From positions 20,293,915-20,357,914 of the forward strand of contig CAIIXF020000001.1 of assembly GCA_903813345.2 (NCBI GenBank): a stretch of 64,000 nt of DNA, read 5' to 3'. Origin of the DNA: Owenia fusiformis. Taxonomy: Eukaryota; Annelida; Polychaeta; Sabellida; Oweniidae. Below, piece by piece: positions 11,933-22,379 of this stretch. Positions within the stretch are counted from its first letter, which is position 1. Every line of letters begins with the position of its first letter. The notes beneath the pieces were generated by a model, which had not been told where the DNA came from, ran no database searches, and saw only the letters and a list, made by a program, of their open reading frames with translations. The position numbers and the translations under genes were made by a program.

Positions 11933-12019
11933 TTAGCCAGATATGGATAGATTGGTAGAAAGTTCTTGTTTAGATTCAACGTCCAGTTGTTTTCTGATAC
12001 GATTGCTTTTCTTGCTCAT
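11933..12019 (-). promoter_or_regulatory. Upstream ORF of the Ras-like gene
   Basis: A 28-codon frame (MSKKSNRIRKQLD...) starts upstream of the GTPase and stops 8 nt before its ATG, in a different reading frame. If the 5' UTR is unspliced here, ribosomes would meet this ATG first. The short distance between its stop and the main ATG would hinder reinitiation, so it could damp GTPase translation. The peptide itself resembles nothing I know. Confidence 0.5.
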
Positions 12020-13086
12020 TTTATAGTTTTGCGAGACAAGGTGATAATTGTCGAATGCGTATGAGAGTTATGTAATCTGTTTTTTACCCAAAACACATAC
12101 ATAGTTTGTAATTTACATTACGACGCACACGATCCAGGGATAAAAAAGGCTCGTTTAATATCCTTACCCAGGTCTATTTATTTAATTTTGGAGACCCCGT
12201 GCTTGAGTTGTTGATGTTGTTATGTTGATCAACAGACGACCAACTTCCGTGGGAATATCAAAGGAATGGTCAACTTGCTTGACATCATGCGTACCCTCGT
12301 GTCCCACTGTATCCATGCAATACTTTTTTACGTTTGGGTTTAACCTACGGTAGCTGTCCAGAATTTAGAAGCTAGTGTTTTAAATCTAATAAAGGAAACG
12401 GCATCTAACAACCTCGTATTTTAACTCACATTCTCATCGTTCTTTTTTAGTTGAGACAACAGCAGCACGAAAATGAATGAAAAGTAACGAGAAAGAGAAA
12501 GGGGAGCGAAACAGAAAAGTGAAAAGGCACTCAAAATGTTTAGAACGCCGTATACGAAAATGGTTTAGTGTCTCCTTCCAAGGTCTCGTGTTTGCATGTT
12601 TGGGATCTTTTTGAAATTATGGCTACACACAGGCTACTTGGTATTTTTTATACTTTTTACGTGAAAGCCTATTTGAGCATGAAAACACTTGCCGGAGTTC
12701 AACGACATGTAAAGATAGATTAAGCGATATATTTTTGTTATCAGTCTTTTTTATGATATACAAAATATCTTTACAAAATATCACAATGTAATTCCGTACA
12801 ATCGCCCGTGGGCATAATAGAAGGGTACAGTAAGATAAAAACAAATACAATGTCATGAGTAAAGTCATGGGGTTTACTCTTCTGCACTTGTGGTTGGCCA
12901 TTGCTATGTTATGTTTCTTTATTTCACCCGTTTAGTTTGAGAGCAAAACAATTAGTACATTTATATCACAGTACAGAACATATATTACAAACAGACAAAA
13001 GGGGTTATCAATATTTACATATTTACAAAATGGATGACTCTTAATTTATAAATGTAAAATGTATTTGCACATTCGATAACGAACAT
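12020..13086. other. Intergenic upstream of the Ras-like gene
   Basis: No gene or bounded repeat recognised. The promoter of the GTPase should lie in the first few hundred bases, but no clear core element is visible. Confidence 0.4.
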
Positions 13087-13091
13087 AAATG

Positions 13092-14358
13092 CACGCCTAA
13101 CCATCGACAAGGTACATTGACAAAATATACCGTTGTACGCTTTAGAACTTTAGATGTACGATGTCACTATCTAATCGATTTGAAGCAAAGACAATGATGT
13201 AGGTTTGACGTAGGCTTTAAAAAAATAATCTGAAAAATACATTAAGGATTTCATTTTTTGTGTATTCGTTTAGGAAGACATTTTACTTTCCAATAACGTT
13301 GAAAGTTTTTCGAACAGTGCTCGATTCTTTTCGTAGTCAATCTTCCCATATAATTGGTCGATTGGAAAATGTTTTGTTTTTGCACATTTCCTTTGATCAT
13401 TTCCTCCCCTGTCGTGTCTAAGAGTGTCGAATAATTTTATGAAAATATGTTTCTTTAAACAACACAAGTAAGGTCTGTTGAAGATTTAATAAGTATTAAC
13501 GTTTTGGCTATAATTTAAAAAATCATAAGTGTACGTTGTCAACTCGAATGTACGTTGTCCCATTAAACTTACTCAATTCACAGTTAACCCTAATGCAGAC
13601 AACGTATTTTTCATAACACTAACAGACAGGGGGGTCAGATGCAATTAAAATTGAAACAGAACAATAACAGAATTACTTCAATTTGATCGAACTATTGAAA
13701 CTTTCCAGATATATCATAAACGGGATTTTAAAAAGTCATATTCAATAATAAGCTAGTTTAGATCAGTAGATCTATCTATCAATGTAACTAACAAAACGTA
13801 AGGTACAGACGCCAAATAATCAAAGAGGCTGGAAGCAAACTCCGTGGCAGTGCTAGTCTTCAACATATTGGGCACAAATTAACCACCACCACAACAATAC
13901 TTTCATCAAATGGATAAAAAGCAAAAAAGGATACTTGAACATGTTCTTTAAAGATCACTTGTTACTCATAAAAACCTTAATGAATTTTGAAATGAAATCA
14001 TTACATTGTTTAAAATATTACGTACATTCGAGTTGACAACACAATTTTTTAAATTACAATAAATACTTGAATATTTATTAATCTCCACCCGTCCTAAATT
14101 GTGTAGTATAGAGAAACATACTCCCATAAAAATAATCGACACTCTTGGGCTACAGGGGAAAAAATGATCAAAGGAAATGTAAAAAAAAACAACATTTTCC
14201 CAACCGATCAATTTTTGTTGGTAGATTAACTTAATTTTTTAAAACCTACATCACACCTGCATCATAGTTTTTGCTTCAAATCTATTAATAGTGACACCGT
14301 ACATCTAAAGTGTACAACGGTATATTTTGTCACTGTACCTTGTCGATGGTTAGGCGTG
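13092..14358. mobile_element. Foldback element, CACGCC family, copy 2 (both ends present)
   Basis: The ends CACGCCTAACCATCGACAAG and its complement CTTGTCGATGGTTAGGCGTG are perfect inverted repeats. The flanking AAATG at 13087-13091 and 14359-14363 is a 5-bp target duplication. Left arm about 13092-13560 pairs with right arm about 14005-14358, which has lost about 100 bp internally. Internal blocks such as CCTTTGATCATTT and ATTGGAAAATGTT match the copy at 1805-3231. Non-coding. Five-base duplications are known for Transib and for some hAT lineages, but the termini do not match the Transib heptamer, so the superfamily is open. Confidence 0.8.
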
Positions 14359-14493
14359 AAATGGCGTCATTCAGTAATTGGCTACATCAAATCTATTCTG
14401 CTTCCCAGAACAGTCTGTAAGAAAATACCATCATCAAGGCTGAAAAGTGCAACACTGTCACGAACTGGTAGAATATCAACCAGTCGTTCAAAA

Positions 14494-14980
14494 AGGTAGA
14501 GATTAAAAGGTGGATTGGATCGAGTTGATTGGATTCATGTAAAAGGTGGATTGGATCGGGAATCTTCAAAATGTGGAATTTCTTATAAAAAAAATTCTGT
14601 TGATCTCCCTCTAAACAATTTCCCTGTCATTCAAATTGATGTGTGAATGTTCACAAAACATTTCTGGTATGTTCAGTTTGGATTGAAAACAGATGATATG
14701 GTTCTTCAAACCAGTCTGCCTTATGATTTATGAAATGTCTCAAATTACACTTGGAATGAATAAGATCGTGTATCAGAAAGCGGGTACCAGGTCATCCTTC
14801 TAGCTCACCCGAGCAAAATAATATTACATCTACGTATTATTTGACATTGTGCAAGTGAAGAGAGCACCAATCTTCCTAAAGGGAGATCAATAGAATTCTT
14901 TAAGGGAAAATCCATATTTTGAAGATAGCCAATCCAATCCACCTTTTACATGAATCCAATCCACCTTTTAATCTTTACCT
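14494..14980. mobile_element. Small TIR element with 6-bp duplication TCAAAA
   Basis: The ends AGGTAGAGATTAAAAGGTGG and CCACCTTTTAATCTTTACCT are inverted repeats. TCAAAA flanks both sides (14488-14493, 14981-14986). The subterminal AAAAGGTGGATTGGAT is repeated twice near each end. Non-coding MITE of unknown superfamily. Confidence 0.65.
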
Positions 14981-14986
14981 TCAAAA

Positions 14987-16333
14987 ATGTGTCTCTATCA
15001 GACATGAATTGATTGCAATGCAAAAAATGAAATATTACAATTACGCGAGGAGTTGCAGCAAGCTGCACCAGGTTGGCTAATTGCCAAAGATATGATGGAT
15101 GTCGTTTTCCAACGACGGCCAGGCGAAGCTTGGTTCCAGTTAACAATGAATGTTCCTACAAAATTGCAGATTCACATTGGCTTCCATTCTTGAAAGCCAC
15201 TTATTTTCCTCTCTGTTGAAAATTGGGAAATGCGATGCTTTTTTAAACAAAACTGTTTTCATAATTGGCATGCAAGAAGGTTTCTGCAACACTTTGTGCA
15301 ATATCAAAGTCGATGCTCATGATGCTTTAGCAAAACCAATGTGAATGTTCCCAGTGTTTTTAAGTAGGGACGAGAATATAAACAGGAATATATGTTTTGT
15401 AATTTCATGAGTGCATCGACATAATCTTGAGAAAAAGTTTAATTTCAATTTCTCAATGAAGCTCGATACAGATATTGCATCAAGAGTGGCCAGAACAACG
15501 TCTGATGCCGTTCTCGCTTGAAAACCTTGAACTACTTTGAATATATGTTTTGAGCAGTGTTTAGGATATCTTTATCATATGGTGACAAGTTATACCATAA
15601 TTCACAACCATATAATGCAGTGCATAGCCTAATGGACGCGAGTGGATTAGCGCCGAATTTATGTAAACGTACGTATTTAATGTTTTTGATGGAATACGAT
15701 TTTGAATAAATTTTCTTTTTTGAGTTATTACCAGCTTTACTATAGCATGACGGTTACGACAAGGCGATTTGCAAAATCTTGCGGTAACGATAACAAATAA
15801 AAATGGCAGATGGGAAAGACAGCATGTCCTCTTTCTCGCCTGTAGGCAAGATTCACAGATAAGATTTCCTTTTTAACTAGTTCCATTCGGTGACGTATAT
15901 ATGGATGGTTATAAACTGGGTCAAATCTGCCAGGTGGTTTACTAGAATATTTAAGCTGTAAACTTACCGACTGAGATGTCCAAGTTCATATTTTTTAGTC
16001 CATTCTCGTGATTTCTCAGTATATGTGCACCAGAGCCACTCAAACTATTAAAAGTAAGTAAACTGTGTATAAACAAGCCATAAAATGACAAATCCAGAAC
16101 AGGAACGTGGTCATATTGTAAATAATAAGGTTTCAAACACAATGTCGTTAGACGAATACGTATATGAATTATATGCAGACGGTAATGTATTGTATTAGTC
16201 GTACAATAGATATTTAGCGGACGGTTACGTGTATGTATATCTTTCAAGTTAAAGTTGCTAGTTCTGATAGCCTCTTTCCATGTAATTGTTATAATGGGTA
16301 AGAAATGGCATATTGAATTCACGGTGCCCTACT
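14987..16333. other. Intergenic, no supported gene
   Basis: A plus-strand frame at 15008-15193 (61 codons, contains ELQQAAPGWLIAKDMMD) reads like protein. It has no start, clear splice sites or recognised family, and could be a decayed exon or transposon fragment. Nothing else is seen. Confidence 0.3.
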
Positions 16334-16335
16334 TA

Positions 16336-16742
16336 GGCGCGCAGTTTGTTGCGATCACAAACTGCGTACCTAACAACATTGCATCATTTAACTTGGAGTC
16401 TGTATTTTGAAATGTAATTTAAAGACATTTATCATGCATTGTTTTCTTGTTCAATGCGTTCATTCTGTGGCGAATACTAGTATACGAATCTTGCAAATAC
16501 TAGCAAAAACTATGTGCAAATAAATCTAAGTTTTAAAACATAAGCAGATTGATGGTATTTTCGTCACTGATTTAACGGAAATTTATACGTAAATCGATCT
16601 AGCACTTTAAACATTAATGACAAATACTTTAGACTCGTTTTATATTTAATTCCTTACGCATTTATCATGTATAATTCAAAATATTTCGAGATAAAACAGA
16701 TAATCAGGAGATCAAAAAGAAATAAAGCACAAACTGCGCGCC
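16336..16742. mobile_element. TA-flanked MITE with GGCGCGCAGTTTGT ends
   Basis: Perfect 14-bp terminal inverted repeats GGCGCGCAGTTTGT/ACAAACTGCGCGCC bound a 407-bp AT-rich, non-coding core. TA flanks both sides (16334-16335, 16743-16744), as for Tc1/mariner-type insertions. A related CAAACTGTGCGC motif just outside the right end may be debris of a second copy. Confidence 0.6.
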
Positions 16743-17088
16743 TATTTTAGCCAGAAATTACAAACTGTGCGCATACACTATTAAAACTACATATTATCAT
16801 TGGAATTTCTACAGAGGCAGGTGTAGGTGTTTTTCATGTAGCTTTGGAAATTTTGCTTTATTGTCAGATTTTATGAGATTTTCATATTGAAAGTCAAAAT
16901 GTATAATAGAAGTGACAATTAAGTTGGGAACGAAAGAAAACTTTTATTTTCAGATCACCATCTTGGTGGATGGACTCTCATAGTGTTTCAATTATGGGGT
17001 TCTACTGTTAGACACATATGTGCCTTACATATGGCGCTTACGTTTTCTAATAGTACAAAACAAGCTTGGATATGCAAGCAGTTTGGAA

Positions 17089-17319
17089 ATATTAGGCAAA
17101 ACGCATCGACCACGAGAACATTTTGAGCATGTTCTAAGTTCTAGAGGACCTAGCCGTTCGAGTACGTTCGATGAAGTTTGTAAATAGACCCCAAACGGTT
17201 CTAAGTACGTCCAGTCCGTTCGTACACAGTTGAAGCAGTACGTCCAGTCCGTTCGTACACAGTTGAAGCCCGTTTTCGAGAACGTAGTGAAAACTAGTTT
17301 GGCGTGATAGTAGGGTAAA
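17089..17319 (-). repeat. Partial copy of the ACTAGTTTGGTGTGATAG repeat family
   Basis: It ends AACTAGTTTGGCGTGATAGT, shared with elements at 18308-18523 and 39437-40858, but the opposite terminus is missing. A 31-bp segment beginning AGTACGTCCAGTCCG is tandemly duplicated at about 17210-17275. Non-coding. Confidence 0.6.
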
Positions 17320-17615
17320 ACCTGACGCTCAGTTATGAATGCGTCAATGTAGATAAAAAAATAAATCGAACTAGTCACTCCCAGACTCTTCCTTGTCCCA
17401 CTCCCTGATAAATACTAAATTCCCGGGAAAATGAACCTTTTCTCCACAATAAATCAAAACATTTCCAATTATCAAGGAATGCAGAAAATACCATAGGGTC
17501 GCGTTCTTTGTAGTGAAGTATGATCTCTTTCAGAGCGAACTGACTAGTACTACCATCTTGATAACCATGATGGTCATGGTCATTGAATTACACCATTTTA
17601 ATATGCCATACTTTA

Positions 17616-17686
17616 TTGACTGTTCGTAAAATTAATTGCCAAATAATTGACGTCATTTGATGATTATGGCATTTCGTATACAGTAA
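17616..17686. repeat. Empty-site copy with transposon-footprint sequence TACAGTA
   Basis: This 65-bp sequence (TTGACTGTTCGTAAAATTAA...GGCATTTCGTATA) is repeated at 17793-17857 with only a few changes. In the second copy the TA is occupied by the MITE at 17858-18176. Here the site reads TACAGTA: the target TA, three bases equal to the MITE's terminal CAG, and a second TA. Similarity beyond this point is weak. Confidence 0.55.
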
Positions 17687-17857
17687 TTAAAAGACATTAA
17701 TTAGAATGTTAAAACAGTCACCTTTGAGAACTTCATTTTTTCGTATAACATACATTTTAGCTCATACGTTAATGACAATTATTTAAATACAGTTGACTGT
17801 TCGTAAAATTAATGGCCAAATTATTGACGTCATTTGGTGATTATGGCATTTCGTATA

Positions 17858-18176
17858 CTGTAAAACGGGTATTGTTAGCGAGGGGTAATTATTAGCGATT
17901 GTTAGCGATCGCTATAGTTTCGCTAAAAATTCAATTCGCTAAAATAAACCGGGGTTAAAATAAACCAGGCGCTAAAATTTGCAAAAATATAAAGATAAAA
18001 GGTGTTAATTGAACACGGTTCAACAACGAATGATATTGCTTAAATTCTCCCGTACCATTTCGCTAATTTGATTTTTTAAAGATTAATCTTCATTTCGCTA
18101 AAATTTCCCGCGCTAAAACCCCCTAAAATTAAAAAATCGCTAAAATTTCCCGGTGTCAAAATTACCCGTTTTACAG
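17858..18176. mobile_element. TA-flanked MITE with CTGTAAAACGGGTA ends
   Basis: Terminal inverted repeats CTGTAAAACGGGTA and TACCCGTTTTACAG bound a 319-bp core rich in CGCTAAAAT motifs in both orientations. TA duplications are at 17856-17857 and 18177-18178. Non-coding, Tc1/mariner-type target choice. Confidence 0.75.
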
Positions 18177-18307
18177 TAATTGTATGTCATGTCATAATTA
18201 AAACCATTAACTTTGCAACTAATATTCCATAATTTTTAGATGATTGTAAGATGTGTATCTTGAAACGATCGTATCACCAAGATGAAGCATCAAGCTTAGT
18301 AGATAGA

Positions 18308-18523
18308 TATCACACCAAACTAGTTTTTACCCGTTCTTGCCAGTCCTACGAAAACGTCGTCAAACGGGCTCAATCTGGCTGAACGTATCGACCACGAGAA
18401 CATTTTGAGCATGTTCTAAGTTCTAGAGGACCAAACGGTTCTTAGTAGGACCAGTCCGTTCGTATACAGTTGAAGCCCGTTTTCAAGAACGCAGTGAGAA
18501 CTAGTTTGGTGTGATAGTAGGGT
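18308..18523. mobile_element. Short element of the ACTAGTTTGGTGTGATAG family
   Basis: The inverted termini TATCACACCAAACTAGTTTT and GAACTAGTTTGGTGTGATAG enclose about 215 bp that includes GAGCATGTTCTAAGTTCTAG, also seen at 17115. Its left half matches the right arm of the foldback at 39437-40858. Non-coding. Confidence 0.65.
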
Positions 18524-18797
18524 TATTTTGTGTTTAAAATACTAGTACATATCCCGATAGTATCTCCTGACAGGGATCATTATTGCACCGATCTCGTCGG
18601 CCATTAATTATGTTCAAGTTGAAGGTCTGGGGTTAAGGAGTGGTATAAATTGTATTGTCTTGCATTCTATTGCAGCAAGTATAAGGATAAGCAGTACGAT
18701 CACGAAGTTCATCTTCTATATCGATTCTGTGAAGGGTTGGATATCAGAAGCAGGTAATTGAACTTACCTAGCTCAGGATAGTGATACTGTTAATTAA

Positions 18798-19118
18798 AGG
18801 CAGAATCAGATCTATAACGGCCAACAACATTACAAGCGGCACAAGCAATATGTACATTTGGCCTTACAATTTATTCCTTATGATCTCAAATACAATATTT
18901 CCCAAAAGATCCCCGATATGGTATAACTTCGTGCAAAAATGGGGGAAAATGGGGAAAAGCGTTTAAATAATAAAAAATGGTAACCATAAAAAAAATTAAT
19001 TATAATATTTTTTTTGTTTTCCTGGAATAAAATACTGAGCCAAAATTTTTCTAAAATTGAAACAATTTTTTATTAAAACTAAAAGCTAACTTGATGGTTC
19101 GCTAGATCTGATTCTCTC
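18798..19118. mobile_element. TTAA-flanked MITE, copy B
   Basis: Homologous along its length to 10713-11071, with ends AGGCAGAATCAG and CTGATTCTCTCT. The left flank is TTAA (18794-18797) and the right flank has drifted to TGAA (19119-19122). It lies about 340 bp downstream of HSCB. Confidence 0.7.
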
Positions 19119-19455
19119 TTGAATAAAACAAGGTATTACTATTAATATATAAAAGTGTCATAACTGCCATTTGTTACAGACACCGAATACCAGACGCTGG
19201 ACACCAACCACCGTCACCAAGACGATAACAATATGCTGATATATCACCACTTTTGATGATGACATAGAAAGAAACAAGAACACACATATAATAATCAATA
19301 TAAAATCACATTTTTTTTAAATTAAAATTTGTATCCTAGACCTCTTATACAACTTACTTTGAACATCCTTCTTCTGAATTCAGTTACTATACAAAATCTT
19401 TAAGACAAGATTTCTCTAACAGTATTGCGTATATTGAAATGTACAAAAATAAGTC

Positions 19456-20253
19456 TCAAAAGTATGAGGACATGTAGCCCTTATCCCTCTGAATCTGTTT
19501 AACCTTCTCATCAATATTAGCATAATATTTCAGCCTTGACAACAACTCTTTGGCCTTCTTGATATTCTCATTTGCAAAGGCATCTGTTAATTCTACAATA
19601 AAACCGTTAATAATTTTACGATTTTCTTTCTGTATTAACCTTACTGTGTCTGCATTATCAGCACTATTGGCCAATGTTTCATTCACTTCCATAATGTCCA
19701 TAAGGAAATCGGGTTCAAATTCAATCTGATCTTCCTCTATAGTTTCACCATGTAATTCAAGGAGATAGAGCCCCCTAGATAACGGCTTAAGCAATGTATT
19801 ATATGCCTTGTTTACAATGCTAGATTGGGCCTCGGAATATTCCCTTTCAAGATCAGACTTCTGGCTGTATTTATCAGGATGTAAATGTTTCTGTAGCCCT
19901 CTATAATGTTTAGTTAAACTATTGGTGTCAATGTCAAACTGCTGCGGTGTTCCCATTATTTCAAAGTATGACCAATCAGAATCTAAAGGCTGAATTATTC
20001 CACACTTGCAGAAGTACACTTCCAGTTCATCTAATTTTCTCTTACATTTCCAACAGTGGCGGTGTTTTCCATGTTCATTGGATTCTGTACATAACCATCT
20101 TCTTCCCTTGTGTCCCTCCACACTAGAGTCTACCATTTGAGCGTTACTAATTATTTTTTGTTTTACAATAATGGATAAAGTCGGGGACTGCCTGGACATA
20201 GAATTTGCCAGGGATACACGAAAAATCCTCTTACATAGCATGGATAAAGCCAT
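19456..20253 (-). CDS. HSCB: HSCB, mitochondrial Fe-S cluster co-chaperone (J-protein)
   Basis: This is a complete 265-residue HSCB on one open frame. It delivers the ISCU-bound Fe-S cluster to the HSPA9/HSC70 chaperone in mitochondria. Residues 1-35 form an Arg/Lys-rich, acid-free targeting presequence (MALSMLCKRIFRVSL...). A cysteine cluster follows (C67, C70, C82, C84). The J-domain (about 93-165) contains HPD at 125-127 in HLHPDKYSQ, and a C-terminal helical HSCB domain (about 170-255) contains PDFLMDIMEVNE. The second metal-binding knuckle reads CxC where relatives usually have CxxC. The gene lies 46 nt downstream of the CENPS stop, in a different frame and without a poly(A) signal between, so it may be translated from a shared or trans-spliced transcript. 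No intron is visible, whereas vertebrate HSCB is multi-exonic. No canonical AATAAA was seen in the first 200 nt downstream. Confidence 0.93.
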   Translation of the reverse strand: MALSMLCKRIFRVSLANSMSRQSPTLSIIVKQKIISNAQMVDSSVEGHKGRRWLCTESNEHGKHRHCWKCKRKLDELEVYFCKCGIIQPLDSDWSYFEIMGTPQQFDIDTNSLTKHYRGLQKHLHPDKYSQKSDLEREYSEAQSSIVNKAYNTLLKPLSRGLYLLELHGETIEEDQIEFEPDFLMDIMEVNETLANSADNADTVRLIQKENRKIINGFIVELTDAFANENIKKAKELLSRLKYYANIDEKVKQIQRDKGYMSSYF

Positions 20254-20299
20254 GTTTCTTCTCGTGAAAAAATGAAGTTCCTTGGAAAAACTTAAAACT

Positions 20300-20401
20300 T
20301 CAGTCAGAGTCTATGGCTTCAGTTCTTGCAGTTTTTTTGTTTTTCTTAGATTTCTTTTTATTACTTTCAATCTCCGCACATGAATCTTCCAGATAATCAG
20401 C
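20300..20401 (-). CDS. CENPS: CENPS (MHF1) exon 4, C-terminal
   Basis: This last coding exon opens after the acceptor TTTCTCTTTCTAG and joins exon 3 in phase 0. It encodes 33 residues starting ADYLEDSCAEIES, followed by a Lys-rich tail (KKKSKKNKK) and ending AIDSD. Vertebrate CENPS likewise ends its histone fold with a helix followed by a basic tail. The TGA is followed after 46 nt by the HSCB start codon on the same strand. The intron before it (20402-23946) holds a tandem repeat array and a small transposon. Confidence 0.88.
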   Translation of the reverse strand, partial: ADYLEDSCAEIESNKKKSKKNKKTARTEAIDSD

Positions 20402-20774
20402 CTAGAAAGAGAAATTATTTATATATGTTATGTAAATAATAATAAAAAATATTTATGATTATATTTGCAAATGGTGAATTGATTTGTCTTGAGATGTTGA
20501 AGGACAGAATAATAAGAACATTTCAATGGATATTGTAAAATAAACTTTGAATGTTATCCTATTAAAGCCAATCATGATCAGCCATGCACTAGCTCATGAG
20601 TCAAATTTCTTATTAAGTCCATTATTTAATAATTTCATATTGCGCTAATAAGCATACATTATATCTCATCAATCGTGATTTACATAGGTTACACATATTT
20701 TATTTAAAAACTACCTGCACTGAGTCATTGCACTCAGGTTATCAATAAGGACAATTCAATGATTATTTTGTCAC

Positions 20775-21960
20775 ATGAAAAACCAGAACAACGGCAACGC
20801 CAAAGCATGGTGAATCCCATGGAACATAAGAAGCTGTCATAAGAAGAAGTAATATGCTTTTAAGTAGCCACCTATAAAATTCTTAAAAAATGGCACACAT
20901 GTACTTGTAAATGGTGGCCATGTTTTAAAATGGCCACCTTCTACCCAAAATGTCAAAAGACAGTATGCAATGCTTATGAGTATTCATATGTCCAATATGA
21001 ACAAAATCGCTCTATTACTTTTTGAGTAAAAAAAAAGTTTAAAAAAAGTAGAAAAAGTAAAATAACACTCATAAAAATGGTGGCCATTTTTCAAAATGGC
21101 CGACTACTCCCCAAAGTTTTATTTGACAATGTGCCATGCTTAAAGTATTCACATATCAAATATGAACAAAATCGCTCCACTACTTTTCCAGTTATAGTAA
21201 AAATGTCCGCCTACTACCCAAAGTGTCATTAGACAGTGTGCAAGGCTCAGGAGTATTCACATATCAAATATGAACAAAATCGCTTCACTACTTTTCAAGT
21301 TATAGTAAAAAATGTAAAAATGGTGGCCATTTTTCAAAATGGCCACCTACTACCCAAAGTGTCATTAGACAGTGTGCTATGCTTATAGTATTCACATATA
21401 AAATATGAACAAAATCGCTCTACTACTTTTTGAGTTATAGTAAAAAATTGTAAAATAACACATGTAAAAATGGCAACCATTTTTTAAAATGCCCTCCTAT
21501 GACCCAAAATGTCATTAGACATTGTGCCATGCTTAAAATATTAACATACCAAATATGAACAAAATCGCTCCACTACTTTTCAAGTTACAGCAAAAATCGT
21601 TAAATGACGCGCAAAGGCAGCCATTTTTCAAGATGGCTGCCATGTATTTCTTCTATATTTACATTTCTAGCTTAATCAATGTCCTATATAATTTTTTTAC
21701 ATTTAAAACATATCGCAATTGCAGTTTTATATGAAGTACCTAAATAACTGTAAAATCGGCACTAAAATGGCCACCATTTTGAAAATAGGTTCTCGAGCAG
21801 AACTTCTACCCCCATTGGTTATATGTGTACAAAATCGGGCTAACAGTATTTGAGTTATTTCCCGGACGGACGGACAGACGGATGGAGGCGTTCCCTATAT
21901 CCCTCCGAACTTCGTTCGATGGGATAACAATATAAGACAAGCTCATTTGGTAAGTAAAGG
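20775..21960. repeat. Diverged tandem repeat array, reverse of the 5935-6660 family
   Basis: About six units of variable length (108-165 bp) carry ATGAACAAAATCGCTC, TGTCATTAGACAGTGTG and ATGGTGGCCATTTTTCAAAA. The left border contains CCAGAACAACGGCAACGCC, the reverse complement of the border of the array at 5935-6660. The right border has ACGGACGGACAGACGGATGG and then unique sequence. The array lies in CENPS intron 3, inverted relative to the other array. Confidence 0.8.
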
Positions 21961-22173
21961 ATATTAGATATATTATGGGCTTTCTCTTGAATGCTACTGG
22001 ACATATGAACCAGGCTTCAAAAATTTTGTTCTCTTAATTTTGATATATCTGAAAGACATTCAAATCTCAACTGATATCATTTTATCATCTAGCTGCAACA
22101 AAGTGTTCTGTACAGTGTTGCCCTCTTTAAATGGTGTTATTCTCCACAGTAGATAAAATTAGGGAACTCATTA

Positions 22174-22379
22174 CAGTGATCTCCACAGGATTTTTTCTCA
22201 AGTGGGTGCAAAATTCTCCTTTTCACAATTTAGACCGATATTGGTCGAAATATGCCCATTTTTCATGATTTTTCTCATTTTCAAGTGGTTGCAAATGGAC
22301 TTTTAGGTGGGTGCAAGCTTATTTTCAAAATCTCAGGTGGGTGCTGCGCCCACTTGCTTTAATGCTGAGGAGATCACTG
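22174..22379. mobile_element. 206-bp TIR element with 5-bp duplication CATTA
   Basis: The ends CAGTGATCTCCACAG and CTGAGGAGATCACTG are inverted repeats. CATTA flanks both sides exactly (22169-22173, 22380-22384). Internal GTGGGTGCAA motifs repeat. CAGTG-type ends resemble hAT elements, but the duplication is 5 rather than 8 bp. It sits in CENPS intron 3. Confidence 0.75.

Noticed and set aside
15008-15193. Protein-like 61-codon stretch containing AAPGWLIAKDMMDVVFQRR
   Set aside because: It has no start codon, clear splice sites or known family, and is too short to call a gene or transposon fragment.
15951-16322. 123-codon minus-strand frame
   Set aside because: Composition is random-like, there is no domain or splice context, and it falls in repeat-rich intergenic DNA.
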